From positions 7,006,001 through 7,070,000 of the forward strand of contig OZ176053.1 of NCBI GenBank assembly GCA_964247055.1: 64,000 bases of DNA, written 5' to 3'. Positions 11,267 to 21,842 of this stretch are shown piece by piece. Each line of letters begins with the position of its first letter. Within the stretch, counting starts at the first letter, position 1. The position numbers were made by a program, and so were the translations under genes. The notes beneath the pieces were generated by a model. It ran no database searches. It saw only the letters and a list, made by a program, of their open reading frames with translations, and was not told where the DNA came from. Source of the DNA: Paragordius varius (Eukaryota > Nematomorpha).

Positions 11267-13717
11267 CAGTGATACTCAAACCGCGGCCCGCGGGCCGCAT
11301 GCGGCCCTAAGTGCTCTTTAAAAATGCACTATGACTGATATTTATTTTTTTTTAAATAATATTTATTTTTTACCCAATTTGAAATGTAGAAAAATTTTCT
11401 ACATTAAAATAATTTTAAAATTTATGATTTATGGGCACACGTTGTTTCTTCTTCTTTTCTTTTTGAAATTTTTATTGCATTTCTTTTTTATTTTCACCCA
11501 TTGCACATACATTTCATTATCCTGCATCATTTTTAAAACTCATTCTCATAAAATATTTTCAACTCAATATCATTAAATTTCAACTTGTTTTTTATAGCAT
11601 AATTCAATTTATATTCCTATCTTTTTTACAGAATATTTAAACATAAATTCAAAGGATGACATCTAATGCCAAAAAACGTAAATTATCCGATGAAAATCGC
11701 TCCTTTAAAAAAGAATGGGAAACTAGTTTTTTTGTAGTTTTAAATAACAATGTTGCTACCTGCCTTATATGCAAGGACAATATAATTATAAAAAAATTCA
11801 ATATTGAAAGACATTTTAAAATCCATCATTCTCATAAATTACCAGAAAATCTTGAGGAAAGAAATGAAAAATATAAAAATTTTAAGGAATTATACGAGAA
11901 AGAAAAATCTATTATGGCCATAGCTTTTTCCCAGGAAAAAGCTGTAACATTAGCTTCGTATGAAATATGCTATATTTTAGGAAAAAATATGAAACCGTTT
12001 ACTAATTCCCAACTAATAAAAGAATGTTTAATAAATGGTTGCACTTTTTTATTTGATAAATTCCATAATAAAGATCAAATCATGAGACAAATTAAAAAAC
12101 TTCAACTTTCTGATTCAACATGTGCTCGACGCATTGAAGATATGTCTAAATATATTTTTAACAATACATTATTGGCTCTGAAAAATTGCAAATACTTCAG
12201 TATTGCAATCGATTCCAGCACTGATATAAGTTCAACACCTCAATGTGCGCTCTTCGTGAGATTTTGCAACGACAACATAATCAACGAGGAATATTTGAAA
12301 TTTTTACCAATGAATAATACCACAAAAGGCAGTGATTTTCTTGAAGTAATTAGCACCTTTTTCGATAATAATGGTATATCTATGAAAAAATTGGTTTCGA
12401 TCTGCACAGATGGCTGTCCCTCTATGATTGGAATAAACAAAGGGTTTATTTCTCTTTTAAAAAACAAATATAATTTGCAAAATCTATTATCCTTTCACTG
12501 CTTTATTCATCAGCAAAACTTGGTTTCGCGTGTAAAAGATGAATCACTAAATTTAGTAATTAAAACGGTTGTGGATATAGTTAACTACATCCGTGGCAGA
12601 GAATTCAATCACCGTAAATTCAAAAACCTCCTGAAAGATATCCACAGTGAGTTTGATGATATTCTTTTGTACACCGCTGTGAGATGGCCAAGCCTTAGCA
12701 AAGTATTGAATAGATTTTTTGATTTAAGACATGAAATTCTATTATTTATAAAAGATAACAGAAAGTTTGACGAGGAAATTAATAGTGACAAATGGTGGGT
12801 TTTATTAGCCTACCTTTGCGACATTACTTATAAACTTAGTACTTTTAATACAAGTCTTCAAGGGAGCAAAATAATAACCCAATTTGCTAATCATATATTT
12901 GCTTTTGAAGAAAAATTAATAATATATAAACAAGATTTTATAGATAAAACACTCCTACATTTTCCAACACTCAAAACGATTCATAAAGAAAATATGGAAT
13001 TTACCGCGGATATTAATTTAATAATAGACAATCATTTAACATTTTTATCTAATGAGATGAAATTCAGATTTCAAGAATTAAAAAATATAAAAAATTGCTT
13101 AAAGCTAGTGGAAAATCCATGGCATATGGATATATCCAACATTAAGCAACTTGAGCTTTTCGGTTTTGATCAGGCGGTTATCATTGAAGAATTCGTTGAT
13201 TTTAAAAATGATTCCAATTTGGAAGCTATATTTAAGGAAAACCGTAGAGAAGAAAGATATGTAGAGTTTTGGCAAGTTGTGCCAAATAAATATGAAAATA
13301 TAAAAAAATGTGCTCAAGTTGTCCTAACTATTTTTCCATCAACTTACACATGTGAGACGGCATATTCAAAAATGAAGTATATTAAGAATACTTACAGAAA
13401 TCGCTTAACTAATGATCATATGGACAACGTATTAAGAATGGCCTGCCATGAGGCGAAACCAAATTTGTCAAAAATTATTGGTTAATATTAAAATAAATGT
13501 TGTTATCTATATATTTTAATTTTTAAAACTAAATGGTACAAAACGAATTTTTAGCTGGATTTACATGCGACCCGCAAAAAATTTATTGTGCTGATTTAAA
13601 GTATAAATATGTGCGTTGTCAAATAGCTATGGAATATTTGCCATTATAAGCTTCATGGCCCTCGAAAAAAAAATATGTTTTATTTGGCCCGTCAAATTTT
13701 TTTGGTGAGTACCACTG
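11267..13717 (+). mobile_element. hAT DNA transposon, full length (copy A), 2451 bp
   Basis: Starts CAGTGATACTCA and ends with the inverse of CAGTGGTACTCA. It is flanked by a perfect 8-bp target duplication, ATCTATAT, at 11259-11266 and 13718-13725. Subterminal CGGCCCGCGGGCCGC-type GC motifs at the left end are typical of this group. It contains one ORF (11656-13485) with a poly-A signal AATAAA at 13492. A related site without the element is visible near 39345-39365. The target is the TA-rich tract beside a MITE. Confidence 0.96.
11656..13485 (+). CDS. hAT transposase (ZBED/GTF2IRD2-like group)
   Basis: A 609-residue transposase with an ATG start and no internal stop. Visible parts are a BED-type zinc finger (C36, C39, H53 and H57/H58), an RNase H-like catalytic core with candidate acidic residues D186 in AIDSSTD and D252 in CTDG, a C282-x2-H285 motif just after, a long helical insertion, and a C-terminal hAT dimerisation domain at about 538-600 (IFPSTYTCETAYSKMKYIK). 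The family normally cuts and pastes its own element using an 8-bp target duplication. Residue 345 is Pro inside AVRW-P-S, where relatives and copy C carry Leu; this may impair the protein. Length is usual for the group. It resembles the host-domesticated GTF2IRD2/ZBED5 proteins but here sits inside intact TIRs, so it is a transposon gene. Confidence 0.95.
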   Translation: MTSNAKKRKLSDENRSFKKEWETSFFVVLNNNVATCLICKDNIIIKKFNIERHFKIHHSHKLPENLEERNEKYKNFKELYEKEKSIMAIAFSQEKAVTLASYEICYILGKNMKPFTNSQLIKECLINGCTFLFDKFHNKDQIMRQIKKLQLSDSTCARRIEDMSKYIFNNTLLALKNCKYFSIAIDSSTDISSTPQCALFVRFCNDNIINEEYLKFLPMNNTTKGSDFLEVISTFFDNNGISMKKLVSICTDGCPSMIGINKGFISLLKNKYNLQNLLSFHCFIHQQNLVSRVKDESLNLVIKTVVDIVNYIRGREFNHRKFKNLLKDIHSEFDDILLYTAVRWPSLSKVLNRFFDLRHEILLFIKDNRKFDEEINSDKWWVLLAYLCDITYKLSTFNTSLQGSKIITQFANHIFAFEEKLIIYKQDFIDKTLLHFPTLKTIHKENMEFTADINLIIDNHLTFLSNEMKFRFQELKNIKNCLKLVENPWHMDISNIKQLELFGFDQAVIIEEFVDFKNDSNLEAIFKENRREERYVEFWQVVPNKYENIKKCAQVVLTIFPSTYTCETAYSKMKYIKNTYRNRLTNDHMDNVLRMACHEAKPNLSKIIG

Positions 13718-14310
13718 ATCTATATATATAAACGTTGATATAACCTTTTGATTCCAAAAACCTTAACTAAAATACAGATTGTAAAATAACCAAAGATATA
13801 TTTTCCATAAACTAATATCTAAATAATCAGAGACATATTATGAAAATTAAAGCTTTAAAAAGCAGCCCAGTGACTATGTACAACGTGACAGAGGAAAAAG
13901 CATCGTACGCAAATACTGTGGAAAAGGGCCACTTACTTTAATAATTAAAATACAAAATAATGTTAGGTTCATCAAATGAACCGTCGTATTCGCGGAAAAG
14001 ATCAAAATTGAATTTGCGCTTTTCCCATTCCGTTTCTATTTGCGCGCTCTAAATTTTTTGAATTGTTATAAAACAAACGACACTAAAAGTTAAAAAAGAG
14101 CCGGTCCGCCTGTTATAGGGTTAATATAATAAATTACCTCACCTATCAACCCTTTATTTAATATTCGTTGCACAATATATGAGATAATAAAAATAAGCAT
14201 ACACATTTTTCGATTGTCAGTAATTTCACTAAAAAAATTTAAAAGTTGTATAAATCAATTTATTAATCTACATCCCTAGTTGCAAAATAAATATTTGTAT
14301 TCTAGTTTAA
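13718..14310. repeat. 3' module beside the hAT element
   Basis: After the target duplication the interrupted unit resumes: the AACGTTGATATAACCTTTTGA block, the CAGCCCAGTGACTATGTAC block near 13862, the CGCGGAAAAGATC block near 13994 and the CATTCCGTTTCTATTTGCGC block near 14026. No gene. It is the left arm of the palindrome centred near 15050. Confidence 0.6.
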
Positions 14311-14329
14311 TTATGGACAATCTTGAATA

Positions 14330-14745
14330 ATTTGGTAATTTCTCTGAGACCATTGAACAAGGCAACTGATCTGGTGGGTCATTTTGATTTCTCTGTAGCT
14401 GGACATATACCTGACGGTTTCACAATGGAACAAGGCAACATATCTGGCGGTTCAACTTTAATTTACTGCGATTATGGAACTAAACATATCGGCCGGTTTT
14501 TCTGTAACTATGAAACTAGGCAACATATTTTAAGTTAATTTCTAGGTAATTATTTGAATAGGCGACATATCTGGTGGTTTATATTGATTTGTCTGCAACC
14601 ATTGAAGTAGCAAATATATCTGGTCGTTTTTAACTAGGCGACATGCCGTTTATTTTAATTTCTCTGTGATCATTAAACTAAGCAATATATCTGGCGGTTT
14701 ATTTTAATTTTTCTGAAACCTAAGAACTAAGGCAGCATATCCATA
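14330..14745. repeat. ~50-bp satellite array, left arm of palindrome
   Basis: About eight degenerate units with TATCTGGCGGTTTATTTTAATTT character. In copy C (61208-61640) the array has a ~33-bp extra segment near 61300, so unit number changes readily. The apparent ORF across it is a repeat by-product. Confidence 0.85.
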
Positions 14746-15339
14746 GGTATTTATTAAAATACCCTTTTTCCGAGTATATTTGGTTTGCGTGCGATCCATA
14801 TTCCTGATTCACTGTTGCAGGTGGATATAGAGGTGTCTGAAGCTCTATTTTTCCGAACAAAACCGTTTGCGTGTGACAATACAAACAGAATAATTTATTT
14901 TATGTTAATATATTGTTTACACAATTTTATCTGACACTCTGAAGAAATAATATGTGTTGGCGGCTTTATGTGGCCTAATTCAATAATTTCAGAGAAGTAA
15001 ATAACCGCCAGGATTTAGCCATTAACTACAGACAAATCAGAATGAATGACAGACAAGTTGGATAGTTCAATAGTCTCAGAGAGGCAAATAATTGATCATT
15101 CTTACTATAAGTAATTATTACCCACATAAAGCTGTCCATAAATACTAGTTTTACAGAGTGTCATATAAAATCGTCTAAAATAATTATATTATGTACATAA
15201 AATACATTATTCCGTTTATATGTCATATGCAAATTGTTTAAAAATATAGAGCTTCAGAAAGCATTCCTATATCTATGCGCAACAGTGAGCCAGAATTTTA
15301 TTGGGGAAAAGGGTGATTTTCTTTTATAATTATCGAGAG

Positions 15340-15835
15340 ATATGTCGCCTTCTTGGGTTGCAGTTAAGTCAAATTGAACCCTCAGATATGTTGCTTAGTT
15401 CAATGGTCACAATGAAATCAAAATAAACCGCTAGATATGTCGCCTAGTTTAAAAACTCTCAGATATATTTGTCCACTTCAATGGTTACAAAAAAATAAAT
15501 ATAAACCGCCAGATATGTCACCAAATTTAATAATTACATAGAAAATAACCCCAGATATGTTGATATACTTCAATGGTTGCAGAGAAATCAGTGTGAACCG
15601 CCAGATATGTTGCTAGTTTTTAGTTGCAGAGAAACCGTCAGATATGTTAGTACCATAATCACAGTAAATTAAAAATGAACCGCCAGATATGCTGCCTAGT
15701 TCATTGGTTTAGGAGAAACCAGTCTGAATTGCCATATATGTAGCCTAATTTTATAATTACAGAAAATCAAAATAAACCGTCAGGTATGTTGTAACTAAGG
15801 AGAAATCAAAACCACCAGATAAATTGGCTTGTTCA
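15340..15835. repeat. ~50-bp satellite array, right arm (AACCGCCAGATATG orientation)
   Basis: Ten or so units with the core AACCGCCAGATATGT followed by CCTAGTTCAATGGTTACAGA. The entry sequence CGAGAGATATG at 15338 is shared with the 117-bp array at 22631, showing that the two arrays occupy homologous positions. Confidence 0.85.
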
Positions 15836-16229
15836 ATGCTCTCAAAAAATTACCAAATTATTGAAGATACTACTTATAAAAAACAATCTATACATTTCAC
15901 TATAAACTTATAAAGAGTATATTAGCGATGTAGATTAATGTTTCAAATGGTTTATATCTTCATATTTTATAAAATAAAGCAGTGAAATCAAATTAAGACA
16001 ATCGAACAACGTGTTTTATTTTAATTATTGTATTTGGTAGGTGTGGTAATTCATTATAATTCTATAAAAGCGGAACGGCCCTTTTTTAGCGTTTAATTTC
16101 GTTAGTCCTCTTAAAATTTCAACAAATTAGAGAGCGCTAAAAGAAACATAATGGGAAAACTAAGTAACTCCAATTTTGACCTTTCCCGCGTAACCCTTCG
16201 AGTAATGCCCCTAACATTAAACAATTTTA

Positions 16230-17100
16230 TACACTCTCATATATGCATGTTAATATACAGATATACCTACTAATTGAACAATTATATGACAATCCACTTT
16301 ATTAAATGGTTAAATACTTTAAATATTAAGTACTAAAAGAATAAAGATAATTGTGGTGCATACGTAAGCGGGTTCGACCATTTTTTATTATAATTACAGT
16401 AAAATACTGTTAATTTTTAACGAATGTCTCAGTGTTTCATCGATTAATTGCGTTGCCGTTACGACGCGGACATTAAAGTCAAAATAATATATATGAATCA
16501 CGATAAAGACAAAATCTATATTTCCTGAATCATTATGCGCACTAATTTTTGAAAATATTAGGGATAATGAAATTAGCTGTTTATCAAAACCATATCAGAT
16601 TAAAAAACGTTAAAATGTATTTATAAAAGCTGTTGATTTATCGATTTTGCGAACACAGTAATTATTATATAATATTTAAACATCCTTAAACTTAGATTAT
16701 AATGTCAGCCGCATAAAAAAATTGTTTTGAAGACCCGACGGTCGAAAAGTTTCTGATTGCTGTTTTACACTTTTTTATCCCTTTCATTGTTTATTTTATC
16801 ATATAAAAGTAAAATGTATTTTGATTCTCATATTGGTTTTGGTTTATGAGCTTGGAAGTTATTCAAGAAAACCCTATTTATCCTAATAGAAAATCGCACA
16901 CCCTTTTTTAAATTCATGCTTGATAACAGTTTATTCCGTCAATACATGCCCTAAATTATATTTATTCAAGATATGATTTTCATACATGAACTTATTTGAA
17001 AATATTTAATAATATCTGTTAATATCGGCTCTTTAATATAAACGCAAATTACCTGATCATTTGTTATTTATTGTATGTTGAAATAACTTTTAAAGTTAAT
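16230..17100. other. LTR-like relic and AT-rich flank
   Basis: 16260-16480 resembles the LTR region of the old gypsy fossil (CTTTATTAAATgGTTAAATA near 16300, TGCGTTGCCGTTACGACG near 16452, which parallels 27468-27490). This could be a solo LTR relic. The rest to 17100 is AT-rich with nothing I can assign. Also present in C (63145-64000). Confidence 0.4.
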
Positions 17101-19580
17101 TTTTCTACATAGTGGGCTTTACACATATCAAAACGGTAGAAAAATCACCATAAAATATACAAAAAAACTTTTTCCATTAGATGCCGAAGAATACTTATTA
17201 TCTCAAAATTAATTTCAAATTTTCGCCATTATTTTTAATTAAAATTTAAAATATATTTACTGATAAAAGTCACGGGATTGCAGCACATTCCAAAAGTTTA
17301 AGAGACTATGTTTATTATTTTGACGATTCGATTAATAAATGTTCCTATCGTGGTTAAATCGAATTCTAGCTTTAACTCCAGCATATGGAAAATATTATCC
17401 CGATGTAGAACACATACGACCGTATTTATTTAATAATGGCTATTTTTTACGATCGAATAAGATCCTTTTAAAGTTGGTTGACAGAAACCAAACAGGTTAA
17501 AATTGAAAGCGACACTATAAGATTGGATTTATTTGGTTTAACTGTAACTAATCAAAAAGTTAGCGGGAAAAAACAAAACGAAAAATATACCTATAATATT
17601 GGGGAGAAAAAACCAATAATAGAAGGGATTAAAGTATTAATCAAAAACGAATCGAATAAAAATCTCAATAGTTATACACCATATACGACCAGTATAATAT
17701 TGAACTAACTGCTAAGTCACTTATAATTGTATACATAGTAGTCTATGCCCCTACGTCAAACGTTCCTAAAGAACACATTTTAGGCAAAGCTCCAAATTTT
17801 ATATGTAACTAAGAAAGGATACGCTTATGTTTAGATTGTTTTCTAATATCTTTAAGTCTTTTTCATTCCACCATGCTCCATTCAGGTTGATTTTACCTGC
17901 AAAAACTTGATATTTATAATTAAAATCAGCTGTTTTGTTCAATCGTGCTTTAAGCTTCCCAATTATAGACTCTAGGAGGAACAAATAAAATAATAAATTT
18001 TATCTAATACAGCAGTACCATGTTTGTCAATTATTAACAAAAAAAATTAAAAACAGTAGTTTATTGACAACATTAAGATCTGGGATATCAAAGTTATTTT
18101 TGAAAAAATCGAAATTTTGTACGGTCCCCGAGACATTGTGTGCGGCCCGCGAAAAATTCGAGAATCTATAATTTGCAAAAATATGCTCACAGCTCATTAA
18201 AGTTGATATTTTTTAGACACAATCCAATGTGTTTTGCTTATATCTTTTATACGATACATTTTAGTGATATTTTTTGAATGAAGCTTTTGGCCTTTATCAA
18301 AAAAAATTTTCTTCACAAAATGAGCATAAATCTTGCTATTTTCAGATATGGAGCAGTTTACACAAAAGTGAATATGACTTTGTTTATCAAGCGGCATTAG
18401 AGCACAAAAATTCCTGAAATCAAAAAACGTCGATAGATCCTTTTTTCTGCATCGAATCGAATGAAAAAGGGATTAATATAATATTTGAGCTTTAGCGTTG
18501 ATAGAAATTATCGAAACACTTTGTTTTTATAAGGCTTAATTTTTTGGAGGCTTATTGGCGAAACTCTATAACTCTATATAGATTTAATATATGATTGTTT
18601 TGATAAAAATCAATATCGTTTACCGTATATTAACAAATTTATGATTTATGATTCACCCTGAAATGATTTTTTGACCTTATATTTTTGGTCTTAATGAGCT
18701 CCCAAAAAAGAAGAATCTTAATTGATAACATTGCGTTTGTAACTATCCTTATTCTATACATAAACAAATTAAATTTAATTGACGCTTTTTTATTTAATTT
18801 TATTGGACCTAATGTGAGATAAAAAAATTTTAATTTTGGTTATTAACAGAAATACATACCTTTTTTAGTATATTTACCGCATATATCATTTTAATATTAA
18901 TTAACCTGAAACTATCTATCGAATGATATATCAATCCATTAATATTTATATTGCAGCCTACGGTGTTATATTCTACTAGAATAGATAAGTTTTTTAATCT
19001 GAAAGCAAAATCTCCAGGATTGCTTTAAATTTTTTATGTATGCTAGAGATTAAATAAAGTTATTTCGGAAAAAAATAAATATCTTGCGCGGCCCAAAGAG
19101 ACCGTATGCGTGACCCGCGAAAAAATCGGAAATCCATAATTTGCAAAAATATGCTCAGTTTTAGATAATTATTATTTCTTAAATTCAAATTAGCCTATTG
19201 AATTGATAACGAAATTTTTTTTATCGTGCTTGTATTTTTTACTAATGTAAATTGAATAAAATATTTTTGAATGCCCTTACATATTTAAATGCGGCCCGCC
19301 GGTTTATTGCGTCAAAAATGCGCTCCCCGGAAAGATGTTTTAAATATCCCTAAATGAATGCTTTAAATTGTGCTTCATATAAATTTTATTTATGTAGTTT
19401 TTTCTGCAATGATTAACAAATGGTTAAATTTTTTTAATCTTGACTAAATCACGCAATACGTCAGTGCGCAGCTAGTAATATATACTATGAATATTATTGA
19501 TATGAGTGTCAATAATCAAAACTTTAAACGTTTTCATTGTTATACCTTCTAAAATTTAAAACAAATTTTTAAAATCATAA
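17101..19580. other. Unassigned AT-rich region with hAT-like scraps
   Basis: Short open stretches at 17478-17708 (plus) and at 17799-17984 and 18197-18397 (minus) do not resemble anything I know. Two direct repeats about 965 bp apart (18119-18193 and 19084-19156) share GACCCGCGAAAAA-like and ATAATTTGCAAAAATATGCT sequence, and a third GCGGCCCGCC block is at 19292. The GCGGCCCGCG motif matches the end of the hAT element at 11267, so this may be the remains of an older hAT insertion. Confidence 0.35.
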
Positions 19581-19590
19581 TTTGATATTA

Positions 19591-20826
19591 ATGAAAAAGT
19601 GCGAAATTTCGAAAGCTAAAAAGCGAAAGATAAAGATGAATTGTTCAAAAAACAAAAAGAACAAAACAAAAAAGCAGAGTATGAAAAAAATGTGCAAGCG
19701 TCAACCTCAACGTCCTTTGGCAAATAAAAAGCGACATCTCAAGAAACGAAAAGCACCCAAAAAGAGCCCTAAAAACACTAAAATTAAAACGCTGAAAAGT
19801 AACAAAGGTGGAAGGAATTCGAAAAAACACTCTATAACTCAAAAGAAGCGTTTCAACTCCAAAAATAACAAAGGAAAAAGAAATACAGCGATAAAGTGTA
19901 GAAAGGTCAGTGAAAAACGAAAAATTAAAACTACTACTACAAGAAACAAAGCACCCAAGAGAAAAAAGCAAACTGGAAGAAAATTAAAAAAATATGTTGG
20001 AAATAAAAGATTAAGATGCAACAAACTCACAATTGTAACGGATCATCCTTCACAAAATCAGTCTGATAATGATTCAGTAATAGTACCGGAAACAAATGTT
20101 CCTACCCAGACATTAAACAAAAACATTTCAACAGATTCTTCGAAATTAATTAATAGCTCTCCTGCTGTAAGTAAAAAACCCCGAGAAATTACAATACATA
20201 CAACAAAAGAGTTAAAGCAGTCTGCTTTGTCAAACAATAGTACAGCAACAATTAATAATATCCTCGAAACTCTTACGCCTGCAGAAAAACATTTAGATAA
20301 GACTGTTTCTAATATAATAGCCACATCTTATAATAATTCCCCAGTAACAGTTATGCCTTCAAAAAAAGGGTTAAAACGGTCTAATTGTACAGCAAAAATC
20401 AATTTCGAAACCACTATGCCTACGAAAAAACCTTCAAAGCCTGTTCAAAACATAATAACAACAAATGAGTGCGAAAAAACAATTATGCCTTCCAAACGGT
20501 TAAAACAACCTTCTTTGTTAAATAGTGATTCAACAATAGTTATACCTGATGCAACCATGACTAGATCTGAAAATCAGATTTGTGAAAACACGATTTCCAC
20601 ATTAAATCCAAAACCAGTAAAATTAAAAAAATGGATACCAGATTATATAAGAAAAGAAGCCGATTGGCCGCCCATAGACGTTGAGGATTTTTTTTTAAAG
20701 AAAAAATTAAAAGAATTGCGACTTATTCTTAAGTCATCAATCATAGGACACGCTGAAATTTCACGTTCACGTTTCCAACTGCCACCCAAAAAATATACTT
20801 CCAATATTAATTATAATTCTCCGTAA
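19591..20826 (+). CDS. Lys/Arg-rich protein with C-terminal NSP domain, unknown function
   Basis: A 411-residue ORF from the ATG at 19591 with no recognised family. Residues 1-145 hold 64 Lys/Arg (about 44 percent) with many KKRK runs, which would suit nuclear import and DNA or RNA binding. Residues 150-340 are Ser/Thr/Asn-rich and carry an imperfect repeat, MPSKK-LKRS, at about 255, 276 and 299, with a related stretch near 205. Residues 341-411 form a conserved domain (KPVKLKKWIPDYIRKE, DVEDFFLKKKLKELR, SRSRFQ, ending NYNSP) that recurs in the paralogue at 21435 and in all decayed copies. No signal peptide or membrane segment. A possible poly-A signal AATAAA lies at 20999. The base composition resembles a protamine-like or linker-histone-like tail, but that is only a resemblance. 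It could also be the accessory gene of a transposon not recognised here. Confidence 0.7.
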   Translation: MKKCEISKAKKRKIKMNCSKNKKNKTKKQSMKKMCKRQPQRPLANKKRHLKKRKAPKKSPKNTKIKTLKSNKGGRNSKKHSITQKKRFNSKNNKGKRNTAIKCRKVSEKRKIKTTTTRNKAPKRKKQTGRKLKKYVGNKRLRCNKLTIVTDHPSQNQSDNDSVIVPETNVPTQTLNKNISTDSSKLINSSPAVSKKPREITIHTTKELKQSALSNNSTATINNILETLTPAEKHLDKTVSNIIATSYNNSPVTVMPSKKGLKRSNCTAKINFETTMPTKKPSKPVQNIITTNECEKTIMPSKRLKQPSLLNSDSTIVIPDATMTRSENQICENTISTLNPKPVKLKKWIPDYIRKEADWPPIDVEDFFLKKKLKELRLILKSSIIGHAEISRSRFQLPPKKYTSNINYNSP

Positions 20827-21434
20827 GAGTTTTTGACACATCATGTCCTACTATACTGATTGTTTAGTAATTTGGGCCTTAAATTATCAGCTTTTTAAAT
20901 TATTGTTAAGATTTGGTAACATATATATATTTTTAATATCATTTTTTGATTCCTAAAACACTAACTAAAACTGTCAAAAAAATTTTATCAGAGTGGAAAA
21001 TAAAGCGTTAAAGATATATATTCTATAAATTAATATTAATGATTACACGTTGATGTGAATATTAGAGCTTCAGAAGACAGCCCAGTGGCTATGTCCAATA
21101 GTGACACAGGAAGATATGTCGCAGGCAAACCATTCATAAATTATTCCCCCAAAAAAGGTAATAAATAAATAATTTAACCATTTTAAAACACCTATTACTA
21201 TACGGTTTAACTTCATTAAGATTATCATTTTAATTAAATTATATATTTATTTATTTTCTTTTATAAGATTTTAAGCTCTATTATTATGCTTAACTTATAG
21301 ATTTCAATTCAAAATATTAATTAACTATAAATTTAAAAAAGTTTACAAAATTTCGGGACCAGCAGCACATAATACAAAGATTTGGTTAATTGTCACATAT
21401 TTTTGTCAAATTTGAAATATTATATTACAATCAT
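20827..21434. other. Intergenic 3' module between the two NSP genes
   Basis: Contains GTTAAGATTTGGTAAC at 20905 followed by a short (TA)n without a MITE (an empty site), the CAGCCCAGTGGCTATGTCC block near 21076 and a CAGGAAGATATGTCGCAGG block near 21109. Possible 3' splice sites occur before the next ORF (for example AACTTATAG near 21292). No satellite array is present at this position. Confidence 0.5.
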
Positions 21435-21842
21435 ATGCATCCAAAAAATATAACAATAGCCTATTGGCAAGAAATATACAATATTCCTTCAACAAAACGG
21501 CTAAAACGGTCCACATTTTTGTATAATGACACACCACCAATGACAAATGATTTACAAGAAGAAACAACTCCAACAACATCTCAAGATAAGATTGATGACA
21601 ACAAGCCAAGGACATCAAATAATGCAAAACCAGTGAAATATCAGAAACTGATACCGGAATTCCTGAGGGAACGAATCGATTGCATATCCCCGATTAATTT
21701 TGAACAAATTAGTTTGAAGAAAAAAATCGCCCAATTAAGAAACGTAATCAGTGCATCCGAAATCGGTCAGGCCGAATTTTTACGCTCAAGGTCGCTTCAG
21801 CGTAAAAAATTCGCAAGTGATACAAATTTCAATTCACCGTAA
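21435..21842 (+). CDS. Short NSP-domain paralogue
   Basis: From the ATG at 21435 this reads 135 residues. It starts with one copy of the PSTKRLKRS repeat, has a Thr/Asn-rich linker, then the C-terminal domain (KPVKYQKLIPEFLRER, SLKKKIAQLR, QRKKF) ending NFNSP. It shares roughly half its last 70 residues with the 411-residue protein but lacks the basic first third. Copy C differs by four substitutions over about 385 bp (three silent, one Lys to Glu), whereas about 300 bp of 3' flank differ by nine, which hints at constraint. In C an upstream A-run is 2 bases longer, so this ATG is out of frame there; the true first exon may lie further upstream and be spliced in. Confidence 0.5.
   Translation: MHPKNITIAYWQEIYNIPSTKRLKRSTFLYNDTPPMTNDLQEETTPTTSQDKIDDNKPRTSNNAKPVKYQKLIPEFLRERIDCISPINFEQISLKKKIAQLRNVISASEIGQAEFLRSRSLQRKKFASDTNFNSP

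Larger units (their letters stand above)
13940..16215. repeat. Imperfect palindrome with satellite arrays in both arms
   Basis: The left arm (13940-15030) and right arm (15060-16215) are inverted copies. The matching landmarks are the TTTGCGC/GCGC blocks, the acctatcaaccc/ggtaggtgtgg blocks, the two satellite arrays, and the GAAGCTCTAT/ATAGAGCTTC block flanking the centre. Arm identity is visibly lower than that between A and C, so the palindrome predates the duplication. The equivalent in C is 60820-63130. Confidence 0.8.
1..17084. repeat. Segmental duplication, copy A
   Basis: This stretch matches 47323-64000 in the same orientation along its whole length. The offset drifts from 47322 at the left to 46916 at the right as small indels accumulate, and the largest step (401 bp) is the MITE insertion near 1046. 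In the parts compared base by base, substitutions are roughly one in 200-300 bp. The left end of the copy lies outside the window. Differences are mostly (TA)n length changes, loss or gain of satellite units, and transposon presence or absence. It could be a true tandem duplication with a ~47-kb period or two haplotypes assembled in series. Confidence 0.93.

Noticed and set aside
11331-11576. 81-residue ORF upstream of the transposase (also 58213-58458)
   Set aside because: Low-complexity Phe/Leu/Ile-rich translation of T-rich leader sequence inside the hAT element. No sign of a real protein.
14323-14538. ORFs over the ~50-bp satellite (also 61201-61449 and 62146-62340)
   Set aside because: They run through degenerate tandem repeats and change with unit number between A and C.
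18197-18397. Minus-strand ORFs at 17799-17984 and 18197-18397 as genes
   Set aside because: Short, no family resemblance, no paralogue in the window, and composition as expected for AT-rich DNA.
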